Origin: Thermoplasmata archaeon
GTDB lineage: Archaea > Thermoplasmatota > Thermoplasmata > Lutacidiplasmatales > UBA184
Direction: 5' to 3'
DNA length: 8,930 nt
Assembly: GCA_021823085.1 (NCBI GenBank)
Contig: JAKAPG010000060.1
Span: 1 to 8,930, forward strand
A model generated the notes under the pieces. It was given only the letters and a program-made list of their open reading frames with translations, was not told the origin of the DNA and did not search any database. Shown piece by piece: positions 1 to 6,387 of the stretch. Position numbers and translations under genes: made by a program. Numbering within the stretch: the first letter of the stretch is position 1; each line of letters begins with the position of its first letter.

Positions 1-1044
1 AGTCCAGAGCATGCGTCGGGTCCATGCGTGGGAAATCCGTTGGAACGGGGCAATCATGGCAAACCACATCAGCAGGATTATGAGCCCGATGAATCCGAGC
101 ACGCCGACGAAGGCATGGGTATCGACCCAGGCGTAGTTCATCCGCGAGACCATGTACAGTCCAATTGCTCCGCCCGCTGCGAAGAAGCTGACGGAGACAA
201 GATAGAGCGATAGCTGGGGGCGAGGGGTGCGCGCCGTCCAACCGAGGTACGAAAACAGTACCACGATCCCCACGGCCAGCGCTGCCTCCGGGAGTGCGAG
301 CATCTCGAGAAGACCCGGGGCCGAGGGGGTCGACACCAGCATGCCGACCGGGACCGCCACCCCTCCGAGCACTCCGAGCCCGGAGAGCCCATAGACGAAT
401 CGACGAGGAGGATCTGCCGCGAACAACCGTGGAAGAAGGCGCAGAGAGACTGCTACGATCAGCACCACCGCGTATCCTAGCACGAAGAGGTGGACGCCCG
501 CCAGCCACCAACCGAAACCCGGCCCGTAGGAGAACGCCGAAGTTAGGAAGAGGGCTCCGGCCGCCGGCGCTGCTACGAACGCGGACAGGAAAAGCGGCAC
601 CGTCACTTCGTCTCCCGGCCGGGGCGCCGGCCCGCTCGACCGGACTTGGGGCGCCTCGATCATTCGGGCGAATCGGTAAAGGAACGACGCACTGACGAGC
701 ACATAGAGTCCCGCAGCGATTGCGAACGTCCACTTCGGGAGGCCTCCGATTTCGCGCCAGCCCGAGGTCCAGGCACCAACGACTACCACGACTTCGGCGA
801 GCGGGAACAACGCCATCTCGAGATGCCCCACCGAAGAGAGGCGTCGGGAGAACGGTGGGAAGAGATGGAGAGAGAACCCGATCGCGGTGAACCCTACGAA
901 CCCGATCAACAGCAGCCATACCAGTCCGTCCCGCCCTCCGTTCAATGCCTGGTCCCAGGGACCCAGGACGAGGAGGATTGCGGTCGCGGCGAGGTGAACG
1001 ACGGCGGCGGTCAGGAACCAGCGGGCGGGGGCCGCAAGGGACAC
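1..1044 (-). CDS. polytopic membrane protein, partial (C-terminus beyond the left edge)
   Basis: An uninterrupted minus-strand frame runs from a GTG at 1044-1042 to the window edge: 348 codons with no stop. An in-frame TAA lies about 30 bases upstream and there is no other start between, so GTG is chosen. The product is very hydrophobic. I count about ten helices, near residues 7-28, 40-62, 76-93, 105-125, 147-170, 178-202, 217-237, 248-269, 279-300 and 308-333. Histidines sit in or next to helices at H17, H60 (SLHLFPPFSRR), H185 (HLFVLGYAVVLI, then LRLLPRLF) and H310 (DTHAFVGVLGF). Helix-borne histidines followed by a 'P..R' loop recall the heme-copper oxidase subunit I/NnrS-like membrane families, but the full binuclear-centre pattern is not evident, so this is only a resemblance. 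A TATA-like box centred about 26 bases upstream fits a leaderless transcript. Confidence in the gene is high and in its function low. Confidence 0.85.
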   Translation of the reverse strand, partial: MSLAAPARWFLTAAVVHLAATAILLVLGPWDQALNGGRDGLVWLLLIGFVGFTAIGFSLHLFPPFSRRLSSVGHLEMALFPLAEVVVVVGAWTSGWREIGGLPKWTFAIAAGLYVLVSASFLYRFARMIEAPQVRSSGPAPRPGDEVTVPLFLSAFVAAPAAGALFLTSAFSYGPGFGWWLAGVHLFVLGYAVVLIVAVSLRLLPRLFAADPPRRFVYGLSGLGVLGGVAVPVGMLVSTPSAPGLLEMLALPEAALAVGIVVLFSYLGWTARTPRPQLSLYLVSVSFFAAGGAIGLYMVSRMNYAWVDTHAFVGVLGFIGLIILLMWFAMIAPFQRISHAWTRRMLWT

Positions 1045-1338
1045 ACCAATGCGAACGCTCCGACGTGTTTACACTTGACCCGGCTCGCACATGTTCTCTT
1101 CGGCATCGACCTGCGGGGAATGGAACCTCACCTATCTCAGGCTCCACGGTCGCTTCACCACCGACCGATCCGAAGGATCCGATTGCGAGCCGGCAGGTCC
1201 TGGCCCCAGTCACGATACCCGGATCACTCACCGCCGTGGTCATCATGCCGCTCGACCCCGTGGAGGCCCCATCCAGTCCCTTCGTGACCGCACTGAGAGA
1301 CCCAAGATCCGGTCCCGTGGTCCCCGCTCTTGGCGATG
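1045..1338. other. stretch without a convincing gene
   Basis: This gap lies between the GTG of the left-edge membrane protein and the end of the glycosyltransferase remnant. A plus-strand frame ending in TAG at 1353-1355 is open here and partly protein-like (segment PGSLTAVVIMPLDP). By my hand count its third-position GC is only moderately above positions 1 and 2, it overlaps the upstream gene in antisense, and I recognise no family. I see no RNA gene or strong repeat. Confidence 0.4.
1067..1074 (-). promoter_or_regulatory. TATA box for the left-edge membrane protein
   Basis: On the minus strand TGTAAACA is centred about 26 bases before the GTG start at 1044. This is the spacing expected of an archaeal TATA box serving a leaderless mRNA. 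It differs from the optimal box, so confidence is moderate. Confidence 0.45.
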
Positions 1339-1558
1339 CTAGCTCGAGGGGGTAGGAGTGCGGCATACGGACCGATAGCAATCCACGAACTCTCGGGCCA
1401 TCCGTTCCGCCGACGCGTGTTCCCTGACCCACTCGCGTCCTCGCATCGCGAAGGATCGGGCGAGCGGCGGATTCCCAAGGAGCTGCGGGGGCTGGCGCGT
1501 GAAAGCTTCCCCGACCCGCCCTGCCCGTTCGGGCCGGCATCAGGATCCCTTCCACCGG
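1339..1558 (-). pseudogene. C-terminal remnant of a family-4-like glycosyltransferase
   Basis: Minus-strand translation from 1533 to the TAG at 1341-1339 gives a typical C-terminal tail of a GT-B (GT4/GT1-type) glycosyltransferase. Recognisable parts are VGEAFTRQ, QLLGNPPLARSFAMRGREW and VREHASAERMAREF, ending VDCYRSV. This corresponds to the usual 'LL.DP.LAR..G..GR.WV.E..S..R.A..F...Y' ending. Just upstream the preceding segment VEGILMP (compare the family's 'G..G.LVP' step) is in a different frame. It joins the tail only if one base is removed near the G/C run at 1531-1535. The gene is cut where the insertion sequence begins, and no N-terminal Rossmann half is found on the other side of the element. 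Such enzymes transfer sugars from nucleotide-sugars, but only about 70 residues remain, without the donor-binding E..E motif, so no activity is expected. The family call rests on the tail pattern alone. Confidence 0.6.
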
Positions 1559-1569
1559 GCATAAGATAA
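1551..1569 (+). repeat. left terminal inverted repeat of the IS
   Basis: TCCACCGGGCATAAGATAA matches the complement of 2989-3007 at 18 of 19 positions. The inner 10 bases are perfect and are the likelier true end. Confidence 0.8.
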
Positions 1570-2998
1570 CGGTGCTCACGCCGACCAGATCTCCCTGAAC
1601 CGCTGACGGTGGACCTGGGAATCCAGCGACTCCACGACGAGATACAGGTTCATCCCGCGATGGCTTGAAAGTTCGGCGCGCTCGAACCCGAGGTGCTCGA
1701 GCAGACACGCCAGGATGTACTGGGCCCCTCGGCGGAAGTGATGGCAAAACGCAGTTGCGTGTACCGCGCCCGGAGCTCGGGGGCGGATCGTTGCCGGATG
1801 AGAGTGTGCAGCCGCCGGGCGGCCGTCAGCGTCAGCAACGCCGACCAGATCAGCGCCTCGACGATGTCGGGGTTCGTCGTCCGGAACTTGTCGAGGGCAT
1901 ACTGAGACTTCAACTCGCGGAAACAAAGTTCCACTTCCCATCTCATCGAGTATAGGCTGGCGGCCTCCTCCGCCGAGAGCATTTCGGGGCCGATGTTCGT
2001 GAGGTAGAGGTGGTACTTCCGAGCCTCCTCGTTCCACACCGTCACGAGGCGGCAGCGGAAGGTGTCGGAAGAACAACGGCCGTTGTAGACCCGCCGCTTG
2101 AAGGCCAGCTCCACCTCGGCGTCGAGCACCCCGCGCTGGAGACGCGGGAGCACCTCGGAGAGGCGCTTGCCTTCGAGGTCGATCGCCCGGCCTCGGTGGA
2201 CGGTGAGCGATCGGACGAACAGTGGGTCGGCGCTCTCCTTGAGGCGCGAGACGAAGAACCCGCCCCGCTCCGCGATCTTCGCGAACAGGCGATGGGCGTA
2301 GTAGCCGAGGTCGAAGAGGAGGATGTGGTTCTTCACCCACGCTCCGACCTTGAGGGGCTTGATGTCGGCGGTCCGCTCGCCGACCAGCTCGAGGCTCTTC
2401 GAGCCGTTGGCCCGCGCGCTGACCAGCGTGTCGACCTTCACGCCCGCGGCGACCTTGCGGGAGTGGGTAGCCGGCCACTTCGTGGCGAGGCTCGCATGGA
2501 GACGGACCACTGAGGAATCCTTGATGACAATGTCCTCGAAGGCGGCGAGCCTCGGGTCGAGCTCGCGTCCGGAGTCGTGCGCGAGTTCGGCCAGCGCATA
2601 TTCCAGGCACCGCTTCAGGAACTTCGAGAGCTCGGGAGTGAAACGGAGGTAGAACCCGGGGTAGCTCGCCGGGAGGTCGGTCCGCTGGACATACCCTTCC
2701 TTGAATTCCTGCAGGTGTCGGTGGAGCTCCACGCCGAAGCCGAGGACCAGAACCCAGAGGAACGCGATCGGGTTGACCTTCCGCTCGCGACGGGCGAACC
2801 CGGTCTCTCGGGCGAACTGCTCGATCTTCTCGCAGGGGGAGGAGGCGGGTGAGCGCTTCCTCGACCTCCCCGGGCTGGAGCGGGGTGGGACCCACTGGGG
2901 CGGGGGACTGTCGCGGCATCCCATAGAGGTGGAGATGAAGCTCATCGATTCCACGAGAAGGGGCCGGCCGGTCACCGTCAGGCCGCCCTTATCTTATG
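1560..2998 (-). mobile_element. IS4-family insertion sequence
   Basis: The element of about 1.44 kb is bounded by perfect 10-base inverted ends, CATAAGATAA at 1560-1569 and its complement at 2989-2998. It carries a single DDE transposase with the IS4-type YREK signature. The terminal CAT is, as I recall, shared by the ISH8/IS231-like subgroups of the family. Outside the perfect 10 bases the symmetry continues after one mismatch for eight more bases (TCCACCGG), so either the inverted repeats are about 19 bases long or the element entered a palindromic target. No 8-13 base direct repeat, usual for IS4, is seen. The best candidate is an imperfect six-base pair, ACCGGG at 1554-1559 and ACCGGT at 2999-3004. 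The transposase is frameshifted, so this copy is probably not autonomous. Confidence 0.85.
1576..2919 (-). pseudogene. IS4-family transposase, two compensating frameshifts
   Basis: This is a DDE transposase of about 447 residues, the usual IS4-family length, but no single frame holds all of it. The N-terminus from ATG at 2919 (GEVEEALTRLLP) is in one frame. From about 2834 the body continues in the +1 frame (CEKIEQFARETGF through YTQLRFAIT). From about 1740 the C-terminus (FRRGAQYILACLLEHLGF, ending REIWSA) is back in the first frame. Catalytic residues lie in the body: Asp in VIKDSSVV at 2519-2517, Asp in LLFDLGYY at 2312-2310, and the YREK motif YSMRWEVELCFRELK with Glu at 1931-1929. The first shift coincides with a run of five G (2835-2839, an apparent extra base). 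The second lies near a run of four A (1746-1749, an apparent missing base). Decay is the simplest reading. Sequencing indels, or slippage at the T run of the coding strand, are alternatives. Confidence 0.85.
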
Positions 2999-3007
2999 AC
3001 CGGTGGA
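2989..3007 (-). repeat. right terminal inverted repeat of the IS
   Basis: Read on the minus strand this is TCCACCGGTCATAAGATAA, the partner of the left repeat with one mismatch. The single mismatch separates the perfect 10-base end from the eight-base outer match. Confidence 0.8.
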
Positions 3008-3139
3008 TTCCTTCTCGAGCACATTGAACTCGACCCCCCGGGGATCGCCGTACTCGCCCGAAAGGACCCCGACCGGCGACGCGATCTCCTCGTCCGCGGC
3101 GCGGTCCAACTCAAGCTCAAGCGGGGCAAGTCGGCGTGA
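2996..3139 (+). pseudogene. short coding-like fragment at the right flank of the IS
   Basis: A 47-codon plus-strand frame opens with an ATG inside the IS end and runs to TGA at 3137-3139. It contains FLLEHIELDPPGIAVLARK and ends VQLKLKRGKSA. Second-position GC over this stretch is about 43% by my count, against about 80% and 76% at positions 1 and 3, which is the signature of real coding. It stops at the TGA. Because codons on the two strands coincide, the minus strand is open too (LELELDRAADEEIASP), so orientation is not settled. That the coding-like bias ends at the plus-strand stop favours plus. If so, it is the tail of a gene cut by the element. I do not recognise the family. Confidence 0.35.
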
Positions 3140-3360
3140 CTTGTACGTCCTGAAGCGTGCCCATATGGGAGGTCGGCCGGCCCTGAATTCCGCGTTGCGG
3201 TCCCCGGAGTGTGTCGGGCGCGTCCGACGAGTGTCCGCGCCGGGGGCCCCGCGGGCTCGTCATGGCCCGTGCGCTGACCCCATCGGGCTCCGCGCCCGAG
3301 GAGCGGCTCCGAATCGCTCGTCGGCCGGCTCCGGCAGGCCCAGCCCGGGAACGCCCTACC

Positions 3361-4644
3361 TTACTCTTCTTTACCGGAAAGGATGGGCGCGGGCGGTTCC
3401 AGGCCCACCCCAGTCGATGGCGCCCTCTTGACGCGGTGCCGGGCGGCGGCCCGAAGCGCCAGGAACCCGATCGCCACGGCCGCGGCAACTCCTAACATCC
3501 CGATCCAGAGGATCGAGGGCCCGGCTGGTCCGAGACCCAAGAGGAGCGTGCCCACGACCGGCGCCACGACCCGGGCGCCGTTGGTCGCCGCGTTGAACGC
3601 TCCGAAGTACCGGCCCCGTCGCTCGGTGTGGGCCCACTGGGAGACCAACGTCTGCTGCGTGGGACTGACGATGTCCTCTCCGACCGTCAGCACCGCCATC
3701 GCCCCGAGGTACAAGGGGAAGGCGTTCGCCGCATCGAACAGGAGGAACGCCGCTCCGTAGGCGATCGTCCCCACCGCCATCGAGGCGAAGTAGCGATGCC
3801 GGCGTTCGATGAGCCGGCTGATGGGAAGCTGGAGGAAGACCACGAGGACGCCGTTGATGGCGTAGACGAACCCGAACTCCGTGAACGAGATGCCCTTCAC
3901 CGACCCCAGGTAGAGCGCGAGCGGTGTCCCGAACTGGTTCATGACAACAGCGAGCCCGACGAGGACGATGAGGAGCAAGACAAACGGTCGGTCGCGGAAC
4001 GGCTGGGCGAAGTCGCCGAAGGTCCGACGGTCGGTGCCGCGCGAACCGGGATAGGTCTCCTTGAGGAAGGCGAGCAGGAGCAGTCCCTCGGCCAGGGAAG
4101 TGATTGCGGCGAAGAGGAACAGCACGGGCAGACCCTGAGCGTCGGCGAGGAACCCGCCCAAGGCCGGGGAGAGGGCAAACCCGGTGTTGGTGAAGACCCG
4201 CTGGACCCCGAACGCCGTCACCGCGAGATTCGGCGTGGTCACGTCGCCGATCATCGCGCTCTGCGCCGGCCGGGTGAGACCCCCGAGGAGCGAGTTCGCT
4301 CCCCACAGCAGCATCACCCAGAGGAGACCTTGGTCGAGATAGCGCCACAGCAGGAGGAGCAGGACGACGCTCCCGAAGGAAGGAAAGATCGCGAACGGGC
4401 GACGGCCGATGCGATCGGAGAGCTGGCCCCCCGCGAGGAAGGACAGAGTGCTGACCGGGACGATCGAGGCGATGAGAAGTCCGATGTCAATGTACGAGAG
4501 GTGGTAGACATCGGCGAAGACGAGCGGAAGGAAGACGAACGTGGCCGAGCGGCCCAGGTTCCGGACGAGACCGGCGCTTCCGAGCAGGTAGACCCGGCGA
4601 TCGAGCCGGAGCGCGGCGAAGCGCGCGGCGGGCCGTTCGAACAT
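3361..4644 (-). CDS. major facilitator superfamily transporter, probable drug/metabolite exporter
   Basis: The 427-residue product has twelve hydrophobic segments in two six-helix halves, the standard MFS size and layout. The loop between helices 2 and 3 carries motif A (GGQLSDRIGRRPF, about residues 72-84). A charged central linker (KETYPGSRGTDRRTFGDF) separates the halves. A long basic C-terminal tail follows helix 12. Start: the ATG at 4644 gives a short basic N-terminus before helix 1 (VYLLGSAGLVRNLGRSATF). The frame extends 39 codons further, but that part is Arg/Gly/Pro-rich and unlike a transporter. The best guess is a proton-driven exporter of the DHA1 type, and the substrate cannot be read from sequence. 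It stands alone, with decayed sequence on both sides. No strong TATA box is visible; a weak GATTTC sits about 22 bases upstream. Confidence 0.9.
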   Translation of the reverse strand: MFERPAARFAALRLDRRVYLLGSAGLVRNLGRSATFVFLPLVFADVYHLSYIDIGLLIASIVPVSTLSFLAGGQLSDRIGRRPFAIFPSFGSVVLLLLLWRYLDQGLLWVMLLWGANSLLGGLTRPAQSAMIGDVTTPNLAVTAFGVQRVFTNTGFALSPALGGFLADAQGLPVLFLFAAITSLAEGLLLLAFLKETYPGSRGTDRRTFGDFAQPFRDRPFVLLLIVLVGLAVVMNQFGTPLALYLGSVKGISFTEFGFVYAINGVLVVFLQLPISRLIERRHRYFASMAVGTIAYGAAFLLFDAANAFPLYLGAMAVLTVGEDIVSPTQQTLVSQWAHTERRGRYFGAFNAATNGARVVAPVVGTLLLGLGPAGPSILWIGMLGVAAAVAIGFLALRAAARHRVKRAPSTGVGLEPPAPILSGKEE

Positions 4645-4861
4645 CTCAGTCGATCCCGCCGCCGAAATCGCCCGAATCCCATAGGCGCACGGACCCCTTC
4701 GAGCTGCCGCTCGGGGCCGCGCCGCGACCGCCCACCCGCGGAACAAGGGTTGAGGGGACAACGACCCCGTTCTCCTTCCCCTTCCGGATCCCGTCTCCGG
4801 CCCCTTCTTCCCTCGGCGGGCTCGCGGCCGGAGGGTAACGCGCGGAGCGTGTCCGCCCGCG

Positions 4862-5017
4862 TTCCCCGTCGTTCATCGAGCCGTTCGATGACTTGTAGAG
4901 GTGCATCTCGTCGACTCCGGGTCGGCTCCGCATGAACCGATGCCACTCGGCGCTGAGATGATCGAACGGTTGCCTGACCCAAGTGAAGTCGCGTCCGACC
5001 TCGAGAGGGCGGATCCT
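4862..5017 (-). pseudogene. unrecognised coding-like fragment downstream of the methyltransferase remnant
   Basis: After a TAG at 5020-5018 the minus strand reads PLEVGRDFTWVRQPFDH, then LSAEWHRFMRSRPGVDEMH and LYKSSNGSMND. Third-position GC in the second part is about 83% over 24 codons, close to the neighbouring real genes and better than the antisense plus frame (GTG at 4901), which covers the same codons. Beyond about 4862 the frame turns into Arg/Gly/Pro-rich sequence with no protein character. It could be the tail of the methyltransferase after a frameshift, or part of a partner gene such as a restriction enzyme. I recognise no motif that decides. The rest of this gene-free stretch (4645-4861 and 5254-5429) shows nothing I can name. 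Confidence 0.3.
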
Positions 5018-5253
5018 CTATTTTGGGCCTTTCGAATCGGAACCGTGACCCTTGAACGCGGTCCTCCTCGAACTCGAAAACGAGCCATCACCGGTGAGCG
5101 ATCTCTAACGCTCCTCCGGTCCGATCTCTTCCAGCGACCGGGTCGAGGACGATGTCCCCGAAGTCCGTGAAGGACTCGATGAAGAAGGGCGGATGAAGTG
5201 CCGGTGGAGAGCTGGGAGTACGGACGGTTGGGCTCCCACGGATGAAGTGTCAT
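5001..5253 (-). pseudogene. decayed site-specific DNA methyltransferase (C-terminal part)
   Basis: In the minus-strand frame through 5201-5001 the translation contains LHPPFFIESFTDFGDIVLDP (5198-5139), VAGRDRTGGALEIAHR, a TGA at 5090-5088, then WLVFEFEEDRVQGSRFRFE. This aligns by eye with the C-terminal block of DNA N4-cytosine/N6-adenine methyltransferases, 'LHP...FP...P.FFI..FT..GD.VLDPFAGS..TG..A...GRRW...E....YV.GS..RF'. It includes the HP-FP step, the SAM-binding motif I and the following beta strand. The fossil signs are strong: the F and S of DPFAGS have become V and R, and a TGA replaces what is probably an Arg codon (CGA) in the RRW step. The upstream part (MTLHPWEPNRPYSQLSTG from 5253) is in another frame. 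The N-terminal catalytic motif and target-recognition region are missing. It cannot make an active enzyme. Confidence 0.6.
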
Positions 5254-5429
5254 GATCGAGGGGTCGTGGAAGCGCGGAAAGTAAGGAAAGGCGGATGGAT
5301 TGGAACTCTCGGAGAGTCCGGCACATTCCCCGCTCTCCGTCCGCCCCGGTGTGAACGGTCCTCCCGGCCCGCGCTGAATCGTGCTCCCCATCCCGAAACG
5401 CCCTTACGCCCGCACGCATCGAGCGTTCG

Positions 5430-5897
5430 ATGGCCGCGAGTTTGTTTCCCACGATCACCGTAGCAACGGACGGTTCTTCGACGGCGAACGAGGCCGTAGA
5501 CGTAGCAATCGATCTCGCGAAGCGATACGGGTCGTCCATCACCATCATCACCGTCGCGCCGCTCCAAGCGACCTTCGTGGGGGCGAGTGAGGCGTATGTC
5601 CCGCCGTCGCCCCCGATCGTCGACCTGCCGTACTACCGTACTTTGGCGGAGCAGTCCGTCCAGCGGGCCCGGGCCGCCGGCATCGCGACCGTCAAGGGGG
5701 TCGTCGCGGAGGGCGTACCGGTCGACGAGATCCTGGCCTACCTCGAAGAAGAGCCGCCGACGCTCTTCGTGGTCGGTTCGCGCGGCCTCAGCCGCGGCAA
5801 GCGTCTCCTCCTGGGGAGCGTATCGGCCGGGGTCGTTCAGGGGTTCAAGGGGCCGGTCCTGGTCGTGCACCCGGGCACTACGAAGCCACGGCCGTAG
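5430..5897 (+). CDS. universal stress protein, UspA family
   Basis: A 155-residue single Usp domain, the normal length. It has the N-terminal strand and acidic residue (TITVATDGS), then helix 1 (SSTANEAVDVAIDLAKRYG), strand 2 (ITIITVAP) and the C-terminal nucleotide loop VVGSRGLSRGKRLLLGSVS. That loop fits the G-x2-G-x9-G-S pattern of ATP-binding Usp proteins, and the final strand is PVLVVHP. These cytosolic homodimers bind ATP or AMP and help cells survive starvation and other stress; partners cannot be inferred here. The ATG at 5430 is the only sensible start because the domain begins six residues later. A weak TATA-like CTTACG sits about 26 bases upstream, compatible with a leaderless mRNA. 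Its last 20 bases overlap the end of the convergent L10e gene, so read-through from either side would be antisense to the other. Confidence 0.92.
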   Translation: MAASLFPTITVATDGSSTANEAVDVAIDLAKRYGSSITIITVAPLQATFVGASEAYVPPSPPIVDLPYYRTLAEQSVQRARAAGIATVKGVVAEGVPVDEILAYLEEEPPTLFVVGSRGLSRGKRLLLGSVSAGVVQGFKGPVLVVHPGTTKPRP

Positions 5898-6387
5898 TGA
5901 TCGATAGCCGCGTGCGCACCGGGAGCTTGTGGGAGGCCTTCCGCATGGCCTCCTTCGCATCGCCAACGTGGGCGGCGGTCGTGTAGATCGTAAGGAGGTC
6001 GGAGCCGATCTGCGCGCGGACCGCGTGACCGACCGGCTTACCGAACGCCCGTCGCATGCCGTCCGAAATTCGGTCGGCGCCGGCACCCATGGCCATCTTG
6101 TGCTCGCGCAGGATCGCGTGCGGGTACCGGCGAACCTTGAGGTGGTACTGGTTGGGAGCGGTCTTCTCCAGGACCCGCACCGCGCTGACGCGCGCGGCCT
6201 CGAGGGCGATGTCGCGGACCTGGGCAGCCTCCTCGGTCCCGAGGGTGAGCGAGACGGTGAAGGCCCCCTTCAGGTTGCCGGTATCGAACTGGGTGACGCG
6301 GCACACCGGCACCCCTCCCATGTACTCGCGGCGGGTGTAGATCTGCCCCTCGATCTTGCGATACATACGGGCCGGCTTGCGCGTCAT
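5878..6387 (-). CDS. rpl10e: large-subunit ribosomal protein L10e (uL16), archaeal type
   Basis: The 169-residue product is a full-length archaeal L10e, the uL16 protein that contacts 23S rRNA near the peptidyl transferase centre and helps accommodate A-site tRNA. Visible family features, in order, are the N-terminal RKPARMYRKIEGQIYTRREY, the PVCRVTQFDTGN segment, NQYHLKVRRYPHAILREHK, then MAMGAGADRISDGMRRAFGK and the C-terminal SHKLPVRTRLSI. The start is the ATG at 6387-6385. Its ATGA overlaps the TGA of pantoate kinase, so the two can be translationally coupled on one transcript. A second promoter is likely: a TATA-like element 24-31 bases upstream lies inside the pantoate kinase reading frame. 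The gene ends overlapping the stress protein gene on the other strand. No anomaly is seen in the protein. Confidence 0.97.
   Translation of the reverse strand: MTRKPARMYRKIEGQIYTRREYMGGVPVCRVTQFDTGNLKGAFTVSLTLGTEEAAQVRDIALEAARVSAVRVLEKTAPNQYHLKVRRYPHAILREHKMAMGAGADRISDGMRRAFGKPVGHAVRAQIGSDLLTIYTTAAHVGDAKEAMRKASHKLPVRTRLSITTAVAS

Noticed and set aside
2010..2513. 167-codon plus-strand Glu-rich frame within the IS
   Set aside because: It is a shadow of the transposase, which has clear catalytic motifs on the minus strand.
3161..3170. CCCATATGGG palindrome as an operator
   Set aside because: It is an isolated ten-base palindrome with no adjacent gene start and no second copy, so chance is enough.
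4645..4761. 39-codon N-terminal extension of the MFS transporter
   Set aside because: The added residues are Arg/Gly/Ala-rich without a signal or helix. The ATG at 4644 gives the normal short cytosolic N-terminus.
3628..4935. 435-codon plus-strand open frame rich in Glu, Arg and Gly
   Set aside because: It is the antisense of the MFS transporter, whose hydrophobic Leu/Phe codons give the charged composition. It has no motif or family likeness.
4901..5170. 89-codon plus-strand frame starting at GTG
   Set aside because: Its codons coincide with the minus-strand fragment at 4862-5017, which has the better third-position GC. The rest is antisense to the methyltransferase remnant and turns Arg-rich.
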